A stretch of 14,000 bases of DNA, taken from assembly GCF_023228165.1 (NCBI RefSeq), contig NZ_JALOBS010000058.1:1-14000 (forward strand), written 5' to 3'. The notes under the pieces were generated by a model. That model did not search any database. It had not been told where the DNA came from and saw only the letters and a program-made list of their open reading frames with translations. How positions within the stretch are numbered: the first letter of the stretch is position 1; every line of letters starts with the position of its first letter. Below are positions 1-8,063 of the stretch, one piece after another. Both the position numbers and the translations under genes were made by a program. The stretch comes from Methylomonas sp. (GTDB lineage Bacteria; Pseudomonadota; Gammaproteobacteria; Methylococcales; Methylomonadaceae).

Positions 1-149
1 CGGCCACACAAGCAAGCGGTTTTCGCTAGAATCGTAACCCGCCAAATTCAGCTCTGCAGAAACGGGCCGCCATATAGCAACTCCAACCCCATCAATAGTA
101 TGATTAAGGGGTATCTATTCCCAACTCAGGCAATTAGCAAACACTCGCG

Positions 150-494
150 ATGAACGACAACACATTATCTTCCCCCGCCAATGACATTTTTTCATCCGAT
201 TTTATGCTCGCTAACGTGGGCGCGCCTTTCATAATCGGTTTAGCAGTGGGCTACTTTGCCAAAAAAATGCTGAAAACCGCATTGTTTGTTGGCGGCGCCA
301 TTGTGTCCCTGATATTCGTAGCGGAATCCTACGGCGTCATCAGCATTAATGGTGCCGCTTTGCAAGATGCCGCCAGCCTTTCCGCCCAGGCTGCCAAAGA
401 TTCAGGCAGTTTTCTACTTGACCATTTGGCCGCAATCACCAGCCGTGGCGCTAGCGGAGCCGGCGGATTTTATGTCGGCTTCAAATTAGGCTAA
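150..494 (+). CDS. FUN14-family small membrane protein
   Basis: A 114-residue protein resembling the bacterial FUN14 family, named after the mitochondrial FUNDC1/FUN14 proteins; the bacterial role is not established. Two hydrophobic segments are visible, at about residues 22-37 (includes GAPFIIGLAVGY) and 42-57, separated by a Lys-Lys pair. An Ala/Ser-rich helix follows at about 68-85, then a Gly-rich tail ending GGFYVGFKLG, typical of the family. It is probably an inner-membrane protein. The chosen ATG has no good Shine-Dalgarno sequence upstream. An in-frame ATG at 204, just before the first hydrophobic segment, is an alternative start and would remove a polar 18-residue N-terminus. The gene lies 159 nt upstream of, and on the same strand as, the large oxidoreductase gene, with no obvious terminator between, but the gap makes tight coupling unlikely. 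Family assignment is by recognition of the sequence pattern, without a database search. Confidence 0.75.
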   Translation: MNDNTLSSPANDIFSSDFMLANVGAPFIIGLAVGYFAKKMLKTALFVGGAIVSLIFVAESYGVISINGAALQDAASLSAQAAKDSGSFLLDHLAAITSRGASGAGGFYVGFKLG

Positions 495-533
495 CAAAGT
501 CCTGGTGCGGATATCGTTGGTCTGGCTCGGTCG

Positions 534-620
534 GTAACACCCGCAGATGATATCTCGAATCCACAACAGCCTAAATCCGGTCAACCGTTTAAGGTATTTT
601 CCAGCCTTGGCGGGTGTTAC
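534..620. repeat. 11-bp inverted repeat flanking the oxidoreductase promoter region
   Basis: GTAACACCCGC at 534-544 is the exact reverse complement of GCGGGTGTTAC at 610-620, with 65 nt between the arms. The right arm overlaps the putative extended -10 element at 615-623. The arms could be two binding sites for a regulator. If transcription reads through from the FUN14 gene they could pair in RNA. Function is inference only. Confidence 0.5.
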
Positions 621-623
621 AAT
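615..623 (+). promoter_or_regulatory. Possible extended -10 promoter for the oxidoreductase gene
   Basis: TGTTACAAT at 615-623 fits an extended -10 element (TG-N-TACAAT). No good -35 hexamer is present at the usual spacing, which extended -10 promoters can tolerate. It lies 30 nt before the ATG at 654. The right arm of an 11-bp inverted repeat overlaps it, so the promoter may be controlled. Confidence 0.35.
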
Positions 624-653
624 CGCCACTTTTCAACCACGCCATTAGCTAGG

Positions 654-3600
654 ATGACTGTGGATTCCGAATTCTCCCCTTTATTTAACGATGCCGAGCC
701 GGCCAGGCTCCGCGAAATTCCTTATAATTACACGTCTTTTTCCGACCGCGAAATCGTCATACGCCTGCTGGGCGAAGAACATTGGCAAATTCTGGAATCG
801 TTGCGCGGCGAGCGTATTACCGGACGTTCCGCCCGCATGCTGTTCGAAGTATTGGGCGATATTTGGGCCGTACAACGTAATCCCTACCTGGAAGACGATT
901 TACTCAACAACGCCAAACGCCGCCGTGCTTTGCTGGACGCCTTGCGCCATCGCTTAAAGCAGATGGATAAACGTTACGCCGAACACAAAGCCGAAAATCC
1001 CGATCGCGCCAGCCGAGTTGCGTCATTGATTGAAGCCGCGCAGCAGGCCGTGGATGCCTTTGCAGCCCATTTCGACCGTACTCGCGAAATGCGCCGCAAA
1101 GCCTTAAACCTGCTCTCCAAACACACCCGCAAGGACAATATCCGCTTCGACGGCTTCGCCCGCGTGTCCCATGTCACCGACGCAACGGACTGGCGGGTGG
1201 AATATCCATTTGTGGTGCTTTACCCGAATAGCGAAGACGAAGTCGGCCATATGGTGCGTGACTGCATCAAATTGGGCCTAACCATCATTCCGCGCGGCGG
1301 CGGCACCGGATATACCGGCGGCGCGGTACCGCTGACGCCCTATTCGGCGGTCATCAATACCGAAAAGCTATTGGAAATCGGCAAAGTCGAAGCGGCCTCT
1401 CGCTTGCCGGGCGTCGAGCAATCATATGCGACGATTTATACCGGGGCCGGCGTGGTAACGCGGCGGGTCATGGACGTGGCGGACAACGCCGACCTGGTTT
1501 TTGCCTGCGATCCGACCTCGGCCGATGCGTCTTGCGTGGGCGGCAATATCGCCATGAATGCCGGCGGCAAAAAGGCCGTGTTGTGGGGTACGGCGCTGGA
1601 TAACCTGCTGTCCTGGCGTATGGTGACCCCGAACGGGAACTGGCTGGAAATCGAGCGTTTCAATCACAACCTGGGCAAGATTCACGACCAGGATCAGGTT
1701 ACTTTTAACCTGAAGCATTACGACGCCAAACGGCAAAATCTGCTCTCGGAACAGCAGTTGGTCATGTCCGGCTCGGATTTCCGCAAAGGCGAATTGGGCA
1801 AGGATGTCACCGACAAATTTCTGGGCGGCCTGCCCGGCATACAAAAAGAAGGCTGCGACGGCATTATCACCTCGGCGCGCTGGATTTGCACAAAATGCCG
1901 CCGCATACCCGCACCTTTTGCCTGGAGTTTTACGGCCAAGTCCGCGAAGCCGTACCGTCTATCGTGGAAATTCGCGACTATCTGGCCTCATTGCCTAAAT
2001 CGGGCCCTACCCGGGTCATGTTGGCCGGGCTTGAGCATTTGGACGAGCGCTATGTGAAGGCCGTCGGCTATGCCAGCAAAGCCAAGCAACAAGGCCGGCC
2101 CAAAATGGTGTTGATCGGCGATATCGTCGGCGACGACGACACCCAAGTCGCCCGGGCCGCCTCGGAAGTGGTCCGAATCTGTAATGCCCGCGGTGCCGAA
2201 GGATTTATCGCCGTCAGCCCGGAAACCCGCAAAAAGTTCTGGCTGGACAGGGCCCGCACGGCAGCCATCGCCAAACACACTAACGCCTTCAAGATTAACG
2301 AAGACGTGGTGATTCCGTTGCCGCGCATGGGCGATTATTGCGACGGCATCGAGCGCATCAACATCGAATTATCCCTGCGCAATAAACTGCGTTTGTGCGA
2401 CGCCCTCGGTCGTTATTTGAAAGGCGATTTACCGATACGTTTTTATGAGGATAGCGTTGATAAAGCGGCCTTAATTTATGACCGGCGCAAACAAGCCTTA
2501 TCCGCCATCGAGTCGGTTAACGCTCGCTGGCAATGGCTATACGACAACCTGGATATGCCGCTACCGCTAGCGGAATCTCTGTTTGCGGATTACGGCATCC
2601 AGGTTGGCGAATTAAGCAATCGCGCCGAACAACCAAGCCTATTCCATCGCCTGCAAGATTATTCGCTGCGGGCGTCTTGGAAACAAGAGTTATTGCCGCG
2701 TTTAAAGGAAATATTTGTCGGCGATAACTTCCGCCCGATTGTCGAGCGTATCGAGGCCCTGCATAAAGAAACATTAAGGGGCCGGGTATTTGTAGCCCTG
2801 CACATGCACGCCGGCGACGGTAATGTGCACACCAACCTGCCGGTCAATTCCGACCATTATGAAATGCTGCAGGAAGCCAATCAGGCCGTGGCGCGCATCA
2901 TGGAGCTGGCCCGCTCCTTGGGTGGGGTTATTTCCGGCGAGCACGGTATCGGCATCACCAAATACGAGTTCTTAAATGCCGAAGAACTGGCAAGTTTTCA
3001 CAGTTACAAACAACAAGTCGATCCGGAAGGCCGTTTCAATCGCGGCAAATTAATGCCGGGTGCCGATTTGCGCAGTGCTTACACCACCTCTTTCAGCCTG
3101 ATGGGATTTGAGTCGTTAATCATGCAGCAAAGCGATATCGGCGCCATTTCCGATTCGGTCAAAGACTGTCTGCGCTGCGGTAAATGTAAACCGGTCTGCT
3201 CCACCCATGTACCCAATGCCAATTTACTGTATTCACCGCGCAATAAAATTCTGGCGACCTCGTTGTTGATCGAAGCCTTTTTATACGAAGAGCAAACCCG
3301 GCGCGGCATTTCCATCACCCATTGGAAAGAGTTTGAAGACGTGGCCGACCATTGCACCGTTTGCCATAAGTGCTTCAACCCCTGCCCCGTCGATATCGAC
3401 TTCGGCGAAGTTTCCATGAATATGCGCAATCTGCTGCGCAAAATGGGTAAACAGAGCTTCAACCCGGTGAAAGCCGCGGCTATCGCCTTTTTAAGCACCA
3501 ACCGCCCCAGCAGCGTCAAATTAATGCGTAAACTGCTGATCGAATGGTCTTATAAAGCCCAGCGCTTGGGCAGCTTTTTTCTCAGACCCTGGGGCCGCGC

Positions 3601-4570
3601 GCAATTGGCGCATCCGCCGTCGTCGACCGGTAAACCGGAGATGCGCGAGTACGTGATTCATTTCACCAACCGCAAAATGCCCGGCAAATTACCGACCAAA
3701 ACCGCCAGAGCTTTGCTGGGCATAGAAAGCGACCAAATCGTGCCTATCATACGTGACCGGCATAAAACCCAGACCGATTCGGAGGCAGTATTTTATTTCC
3801 CTGGCTGCGGCTCCGAGCGCTTGTTTTCCCAAGTTGGCCTGGCCACTCAAGCCATGCTGTATGAAATTGGCGTGCAGACGGTACTGCCGCCCGGCTACTT
3901 GTGCTGCGGTTACCCGCAACGCGCTGCCGGTCAGGAGGACAAAGCCCAGGAAATCAGCACCGACAACCGGGTACTGTTTCATCGGGTCGCCAATACCTTG
4001 AATTACCTCGACATCAAAACCGTGGTGGTCAGTTGCGGTACGTGCCTGGACCAACTATTGGATTATGAATTCGACAAAATCTTCCCCGGCTGCCGCTTGA
4101 TCGACATTCACGAATACCTATTGGAAAAAGGTGTCAAGCTGGACGGCGTGGGCGGCGATCGATATGTCTATCACGATCCTTGCCATAGCCCCATGAAACT
4201 GCAAGATCCGTTAAAAACCGTCTCCGGCTTAGTCGGCGCGAAAGTCAGCAAATCAGAGCGCTGCTGCGGCGAATCCGGCACCCTGGCAGTCGCCCGCCCG
4301 GACATTTCCACCCAAGTCCGCTATCGCAAGGCTGAAGAATTGAAAAACGATGCCGAAGAACTGCGTAGCGACGGCTACGACGGTCCGATGAAGATGCTCA
4401 CCTCCTGCCCTTCCTGCATGCAGGGGTTGCAACGTTTTCAAGGCGATGTGGAGCAACTGGAAGTCGATTACATCGTGGTCGAAATCGCCAAGCATAAGCT
4501 GGGCAAGAACTGGATGAAAAACTACATCAAACAGGCTTCAAACGGCGGTATCGAGCGGGTTTTGGTATAA
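654..4570 (+). pseudogene. FAD/iron-sulfur oxidoreductase, DUF3683/D-lactate dehydrogenase-like, frameshifted
   Basis: Reconstructed as about 1305 residues: DUF3683 N-terminus, FAD-binding oxidase core, two 4Fe-4S motifs and two cysteine-rich CCG domains, as in large membrane-associated D-lactate/2-hydroxyacid dehydrogenases. The first part is read from ATG 654. It holds the N-terminal RLREIPYNYTSFSDRE stretch and the FAD-site PRGGGTGYTGG at about residues 212-222. At about 1884-1888 the frame breaks: after SARWI the sequence must continue LHKMPPHTRTF in the -1 frame. The second part (1886-4570) is open for 894 codons. It includes HMHAGDGNVH, CLRCGKCKPVC (about 838), CTVCHKCFNPCP (about 900), FPGCGSE, CCGYP, DPCHSP, CCGESG and SCPSC. 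One missing base in a T run (ATTTG for expected ATTTTG) explains the break. All key cysteines survive, so this is a very recent mutation or a sequencing error. Without repair the first frame stops at 2057 after a missense tail. Electrons probably go to the quinone pool; the substrate is not certain. Confidence 0.85.
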
Positions 4571-4597
4571 ATAATCAGCCGATAATTTAGAAATAAC

Positions 4598-4625
4598 TTG
4601 CACAACTGAATAATGCCGATATAAT
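4598..4625 (+). promoter_or_regulatory. Sigma-70 promoter of tRNA-Val
   Basis: TTGCAC at 4598-4603 and a perfect TATAAT at 4620-4625 are separated by 16 nt. A GC-rich discriminator (GCGCGGC) follows, typical of stable-RNA promoters under stringent control. The predicted transcription start near 4632 lies about 17 nt before the mature tRNA. Confidence 0.8.
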
Positions 4626-4648
4626 GCGCGGCTCGAACGACAGACTTT

Positions 4649-4725
4649 AGGCGCGTAGCTCAGTTGGTTAGAGCACCACCTTGACATGGTGGGGGTCGGT
4701 GGTTCGAGTCCACTCGCGCCTACCA
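4649..4725 (+). tRNA. tRNA-Val, anticodon GAC
   Basis: This 77-nt gene folds as a complete cloverleaf. The acceptor stem pairs AGGCGCG with CGCGCCT, followed by discriminator A and an encoded CCA at 4723-4725. The D arm is GCTC...GAGC and the anticodon stem is CCACC/GGTGG around the loop TTGACAT (anticodon GAC, reading GUC and GUU). The T arm contains GGTTCGAGTCC. It has its own promoter upstream and an intrinsic terminator 8 nt downstream, immediately before thrS. A tRNA-Val at this place is, from memory, shared with Pseudomonas. Confidence 0.97.
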
Positions 4726-4732
4726 TAGATTT

Positions 4733-4759
4733 AAAGCACCGCTAGCCGGTGCTTTTTTT
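4733..4759 (+). terminator. Intrinsic terminator after tRNA-Val, inside the thrS leader
   Basis: AAAGCACCG (4733-4741) pairs perfectly with CGGTGCTTT (4747-4755) around a CTAGC loop, and the T run continues to 4759. This is a strong textbook Rho-independent terminator for the tRNA. It ends 15 nt before the thrS ATG, so thrS expression needs either read-through or a promoter hidden in the hairpin region. Confidence 0.9.
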
Positions 4760-4774
4760 ATTGCGGAATCGAAC

Positions 4775-6682
4775 ATGCCTGTAATTACACTACCCGACGG
4801 TTCTCAGCGTCAATTCGACCATGCTGTAACAGTAATGGATGTTGCCAAAGCTATCGGCACCGGCTTGGCCAAAGCAACCCTGGCCGGCAAAGTCAACGGC
4901 AAACTGGTCGACGCTAGTACCGTGATCGACAGCGACGCCGCCCTGCAAATCATTACCAGCAAAGACGAAGCCGGCCTGGAGGTCATCCGCCACTCCACAG
5001 CTCACCTGTTGGCGCAGGCTGTAAAACAACTGTTTCCCAGCGCACAGATCACTATCGGCCCAGTAATCGAAAACGGCTTTTATTACGATATCGCCTTCGA
5101 GCGCTCGTTCACGCCGGACGACCTGGCCGACATCGAAAAGAAAATGCAGGAACTGTCGGCTCAGGATATCCCGGTCAGCCGCTCGCTGATGTCACGGGAT
5201 CAGGCCGTTAATTTTTTCCTCGGCCTGGGCGAAAAATACAAAGCCGAGATCATCGCCTCGATTCCAGCCAACGAAGACTTGTCCTTGTACACCCAAGGTG
5301 ATTTCACTGACTTATGTCGCGGCCCGCACGTCCCCAGCACAGGCAAACTGAAAGCCTTTAAGTTGATGAAAATCGCCGGTGCGTACTGGCGTGGCGATTC
5401 CAACAACGAAATGCTGCAACGCATTTACGGCACCGCCTGGAATGACAGTAAAGAGCTGGCAGCTTACCTGCACAGACTGGAAGAAGCGGAAAAACGCGAC
5501 CATCGCAAAATAGGCAAAGCCCTCGATTTGTTTCATTCGCAGGAAGAAGCCCCCGGCATGGTGTTCTGGCACGAAAAAGGCTGGGCGATTTATCAGCAAG
5601 TCGAGCAATACATCCGCCACAAACTGCGCAGCCATGGCTATAGCGAAGTAAAAACCCCACAGATTGTCGATCGCAGTCTTTGGGAGAAATCAGGTCATTG
5701 GGATAAGTTTGGCGACATGATTTTTACCACACACTCGGAAAACCGCGATTACGCCGTCAAACCGATGAACTGCCCCTGCCACATCCAGATTTACAATCAG
5801 GGCATTAAAAGCTATCGCGACCTGCCGGTGCGCTTGGCCGAATTCGGCTCCTGCCATCGTAACGAGCCCTCCGGTACCTTGCACGGATTGATGCGAGTCA
5901 GAAATTTCGTGCAGGACGACGCGCATATTTTTTGCACTGAAGACCAGATCCAAGATGAAGTAGCGACCTTTATCGACTTATTGTTCGAAGTGTATAAAGA
6001 TTTTGGCTTTGAAGAAGTCATCATCAAACTGTCCACCCGCCCGGAAAACCGGGTCGGCGACGACGACGTCTGGGACAAAGCCGAGAACGCCCTGGAATTG
6101 GCATTGAATACCAAAGGTCTGGATTGGCAGCTGCAACCGGGCGAAGGCGCATTTTACGGCCCCAAAATCGAATTCTCCCTAAAAGACTGCATCGGCCGGG
6201 TCTGGCAGTGCGGTACAATACAAGTCGATTTCTCGATGCCAGACCGGCTTGGCGCCTCTTATATCGGCGAAGACAGCGCAAGACATGTACCTGTCATGCT
6301 ACATCGTGCGATACTAGGCTCGCTGGAACGCTTTATCGGCATATTGATCGAACAACACGCCGGTAACTTCCCATTGTGGCTGGCGCCGGTGCAATTGGTA
6401 GTCATGAATATTACCGATCGGCATGCCGAATATGCCGAAAAAGTCCGCCTAGAACTGGAAAAACAAGGCTTTAGAAGCAAAATTGACTTGAGAAATGAGA
6501 AGATAGGCTTTAAAATCCGCGAGCATTCCATGCAGCGTGTGCCATATCTTTTGATTATTGGTGACAAAGAACTGGATAATCAAACCGTATCCGTCCGCAC
6601 CCAAAAAGGTGAAGATTTGGGGAGTCTGACAATCAGTGCGTTAATCGAACGCTTGAGTGCAGAGCTTGCGGACAGAAAATAA
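4775..6682 (+). CDS. thrS: Threonine--tRNA ligase
   Basis: Class II synthetase that charges tRNA-Thr with threonine; 635 residues, close to the 642 of E. coli. Domains in order: TGS (about 1-62); the editing domain with its site complete (H73 and H77 in HSTAH, C181 and H185 in CRGPH); the catalytic core (about 245-535); and the anticodon-binding domain (about 540-635). The zinc/threonine site is C333 (MNCPC), H384 (DDAHIF) and H510 (HRAIL). The motif 2 arginine is R362 and the motif 3 arginine R519. Translation starts at ATG 4775 after a modest GCGGAA. The gene sits 15 nt after the tRNA-Val terminator and 22 nt before infC, so it heads the thrS-infC-rpmI-rplT operon. E. coli thrS is repressed by its own product at a leader operator; here the whole space before the ATG is the tRNA and its terminator. 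Confidence 0.98.
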   Translation: MPVITLPDGSQRQFDHAVTVMDVAKAIGTGLAKATLAGKVNGKLVDASTVIDSDAALQIITSKDEAGLEVIRHSTAHLLAQAVKQLFPSAQITIGPVIENGFYYDIAFERSFTPDDLADIEKKMQELSAQDIPVSRSLMSRDQAVNFFLGLGEKYKAEIIASIPANEDLSLYTQGDFTDLCRGPHVPSTGKLKAFKLMKIAGAYWRGDSNNEMLQRIYGTAWNDSKELAAYLHRLEEAEKRDHRKIGKALDLFHSQEEAPGMVFWHEKGWAIYQQVEQYIRHKLRSHGYSEVKTPQIVDRSLWEKSGHWDKFGDMIFTTHSENRDYAVKPMNCPCHIQIYNQGIKSYRDLPVRLAEFGSCHRNEPSGTLHGLMRVRNFVQDDAHIFCTEDQIQDEVATFIDLLFEVYKDFGFEEVIIKLSTRPENRVGDDDVWDKAENALELALNTKGLDWQLQPGEGAFYGPKIEFSLKDCIGRVWQCGTIQVDFSMPDRLGASYIGEDSARHVPVMLHRAILGSLERFIGILIEQHAGNFPLWLAPVQLVVMNITDRHAEYAEKVRLELEKQGFRSKIDLRNEKIGFKIREHSMQRVPYLLIIGDKELDNQTVSVRTQKGEDLGSLTISALIERLSAELADRK

Positions 6683-6691
6683 TAACAACTT

Positions 6692-6707
6692 GGAGGATTA
6701 GGGTATC
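6692..6707 (+). promoter_or_regulatory. infC ribosome binding site and AUC start codon
   Basis: GGAGG at 6692-6696 is followed after 8 nt by ATC at 6705-6707. An in-frame TAG at 6699-6701 prevents any start further upstream, and the only codon between it and ATC is GGT. The IF3 homology begins directly after ATC. An unusual start codon on infC is the known basis of IF3 autoregulation (AUU in E. coli). Confidence 0.88.
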
Positions 6708-7229
6708 AGCTCTAAAAAAGATGCAACGCGTTTAAACACCGATATTACCGCTAGACGGGTTAGGTTAATAGGCGCCGAAGGTGAACAAGTCGGGGTTGTT
6801 TCAATCAACGAAGCATTACAACTTGCCTATGATGCAAACATGGATCTGGTCGAAATATCGCCCAACGCCGATCCTCCGGTTTGCAAAGTCATGGATTACG
6901 GCAAATATTCGTTTGAGCTTAACAAAAAGCTGCAGGCCGCCAAGAAAAAGCAGAAGCAAATCCAGATTAAGGAAATCAAATTCAGACCCGGCACCGAAGA
7001 AGGTGACTATCAGGTCAAACTACGTAATTTGATGAAATTCCTCAACGATGGCGACAAAACCAAAATTACCGTGCGCTTTAAAGGCCGGGAAATGTCGCAT
7101 CGCGAGCTGGGCATGGATCTGTTAAAGCGGATTGAAACTGATTTGGAAGAATTCGCTGCCGTCGAACAGTTCCCCAAGCTGGAAGGCCGGCAAATGATCA
7201 TGGTCATGGGACCGAAAAAGAAAAAATAG
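6705..7229 (+). CDS. infC: Translation initiation factor IF-3, with AUC start
   Basis: IF3 binds the 30S subunit, blocks premature 50S joining and checks the start codon and initiator tRNA. Read from ATC 6705 it has 174 residues (E. coli 180). The N-terminal domain contains RRVRLIGAEGEQVGVVSI and VDL-type DLVEISPNADPPVC, then VMDYGKY. A lysine-rich linker (KKLQAAKKKQKQ) leads to the C-terminal domain with KEIKFRPGTEEGDYQVK, the VRFKGREMSHRELG region and the terminal GRQMIMVMGPKKKK. Starting at the first ATG (6840) would delete 45 conserved residues, so standard gene finders may shorten this gene. An upstream in-frame TAG rules out a longer form. IF3 discriminates against non-AUG/GUG/UUG starts, so an AUC start implies that the protein limits its own synthesis. 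It lies 22 nt downstream of thrS, in the same operon. Confidence 0.95.
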   Translation: MSSKKDATRLNTDITARRVRLIGAEGEQVGVVSINEALQLAYDANMDLVEISPNADPPVCKVMDYGKYSFELNKKLQAAKKKQKQIQIKEIKFRPGTEEGDYQVKLRNLMKFLNDGDKTKITVRFKGREMSHRELGMDLLKRIETDLEEFAAVEQFPKLEGRQMIMVMGPKKKK

Positions 7230-7375
7230 TTTTAACTGTTTATTAAAACAGTTTGCCGAAACAGGATTGATTCGGTTTAGGTGGGTTTTGTCCACCAAAA
7301 ATTCAATGGGGCCAAGCATTTTGCCTCACTGGGTTTTATCTCAGGGACTTTATTTTTAATCATTGGAGAAAACAA
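7230..7375 (+). promoter_or_regulatory. infC-rpmI spacer with several stem-loops, possible L20 operator
   Basis: This is a 146-nt spacer without a gene. Perfect stem AACTGTTT/AAACAGTT encloses ATTA at 7234-7253. CCGAA (7256-7260) can pair with TTCGG (7271-7275), and GGTGGG (7280-7285) with TCCACC (7291-7296). None is followed by a convincing T run. In E. coli, L20 represses rpmI-rplT translation by binding structured RNA upstream of rpmI; this spacer is the natural place for an equivalent. That link is inference. Confidence 0.45.
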
Positions 7376-7573
7376 ATGCCAAAAATGAAAAGCCATAGCG
7401 GCGCGGGCAAGCGCTTCAAGAAAACCGGCACCGGCGGTTTCAAGTGCAAGCAATCGCATAGACGTCATATATTGACCAAAAAATCCACTAAACGGAAAAG
7501 ACAACTGCGTAAAACAGCCATACTTCACCCTTCAGATGCGCCATTGGTAGCGCGCATGCTGCCTTACAGTTGA
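7376..7573 (+). CDS. rpmI: Large ribosomal subunit protein L35 (bL35)
   Basis: A 65-residue basic protein of the 50S subunit, the usual family length. It starts MPKMKSHSGAGKRFKKTGTG, the bL35 signature, and contains the conserved HRRHILTKKSTKRKRQLR core before ending ARMLPYS. The ATG at 7376 follows TGGAGA at good spacing. It sits between the structured spacer after infC and rplT (30 nt downstream), and L35 and L20 are normally made from one transcript. Likely co-repressed with rplT by L20, as in E. coli. Confidence 0.97.
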   Translation: MPKMKSHSGAGKRFKKTGTGGFKCKQSHRRHILTKKSTKRKRQLRKTAILHPSDAPLVARMLPYS

Positions 7574-7603
7574 TTTAACATCGTAATTTGAAGAGAGAAG
7601 AAC

Positions 7604-7966
7604 ATGGCAAGAGTAAAACGCGGCGTCACCGCTAGAGCAAGACACAAAAAGATTTTAAAACTGGCTAAAGGTTACTACGGTGCCCGTAGCCGGGTTTATC
7701 GCGTAGCTAAACAAGCGGTTATTAAAGCCGGTCAATACGCGTATCGCGACCGCAAACAGAAAAAACGCCAATTCCGCGCCTTGTGGATCGTGCGTATCAA
7801 TGCGGCTGCCCGTATGTGCGGCATTTCTTACAGCCGTATGATCAATGGCTTGACTAAAGCCAATGTCGCCATCGACCGTAAAGTGCTGGCCGACTTGGCG
7901 GTACGCGATATGGATGCTTTCGCCGAAATCGCGAAAGTAGCCATCGCACACCAAAGCAAACCTTAA
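7604..7966 (+). CDS. rplT: Large ribosomal subunit protein L20 (bL20)
   Basis: A 120-residue basic protein that binds 23S rRNA early in 50S assembly; length is within a few residues of E. coli L20. Visible signatures are MARVKRGVTARARHKKILK at the N-terminus, then AKGYYGARSRVYRVAKQAV, the DRKQKKRQFRALWIVRINAA region, and SYSRMINGL in the C-terminal domain. The ATG follows a purine-rich GAGAGAAG. In E. coli L20 is also the translational repressor of rpmI-rplT. The stop codon lies inside a 19-nt inverted repeat (7959-7977), and a terminator follows at 8013-8035, which closes this part of the cluster. Confidence 0.98.
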   Translation: MARVKRGVTARARHKKILKLAKGYYGARSRVYRVAKQAVIKAGQYAYRDRKQKKRQFRALWIVRINAAARMCGISYSRMINGLTKANVAIDRKVLADLAVRDMDAFAEIAKVAIAHQSKP

Positions 7967-7995
7967 ACTTTAAGGTTGCCGCCGGCCCAACCGGC
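7959..7995 (+). repeat. Inverted repeats over and after the rplT stop codon
   Basis: AACCTTAAA-C-TTTAAGGTT (7959-7977) is a perfect palindrome with a one-base centre that includes the TAA stop. Directly after it, GCCGG (7981-7985) pairs with CCGGC (7991-7995) around CCCAA. Neither has a T run. They may protect the mRNA 3' end or stack with the terminator that follows. Confidence 0.5.
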
Positions 7996-8012
7996 AAATA
8001 AAAAAAGATTGT

Positions 8013-8035
8013 CTCCCCGCTTTGCGGGGAGTTTT
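8013..8035 (+). terminator. Intrinsic terminator between rplT and pheS
   Basis: CTCCCCGC (8013-8020) pairs with GCGGGGAG (8024-8031) around a TTT loop, followed by TTTT (8032-8035). The stem is strong but the T run is short, so partial read-through into pheST is plausible. An A-rich stretch lies just before the stem. Confidence 0.8.
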
Positions 8036-8039
8036 CCGA

Positions 8040-8063
8040 GCGGCATAGGCCGCGGAAGCCTAT
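8040..8063 (+). promoter_or_regulatory. Two mutually exclusive stems in the pheS leader
   Basis: GCGGC (8040-8044) pairs with GCCGC (8049-8053). The alternative pairs ATAGGC (8045-8050) with GCCTAT (8058-8063). The two cannot form together. No T run follows either stem, and no Phe-rich leader peptide was found between rplT and pheS, so E. coli pheM-type attenuation is not supported. Confidence 0.3.

Noticed and set aside
1..114. Minus-strand open frame of 38 codons at the window edge (contains AELNLAGYDSSENRLL)
   Set aside because: It looks protein-like but has no ATG, GTG or TTG near its upstream stop, only a late TTG, and is cut by the window. Too short to support.
4538..4726. Minus-strand open frame across tRNA-Val (GLEPPTPTMS)
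   Set aside because: It is the antisense of the tRNA, a well-known false ORF pattern.
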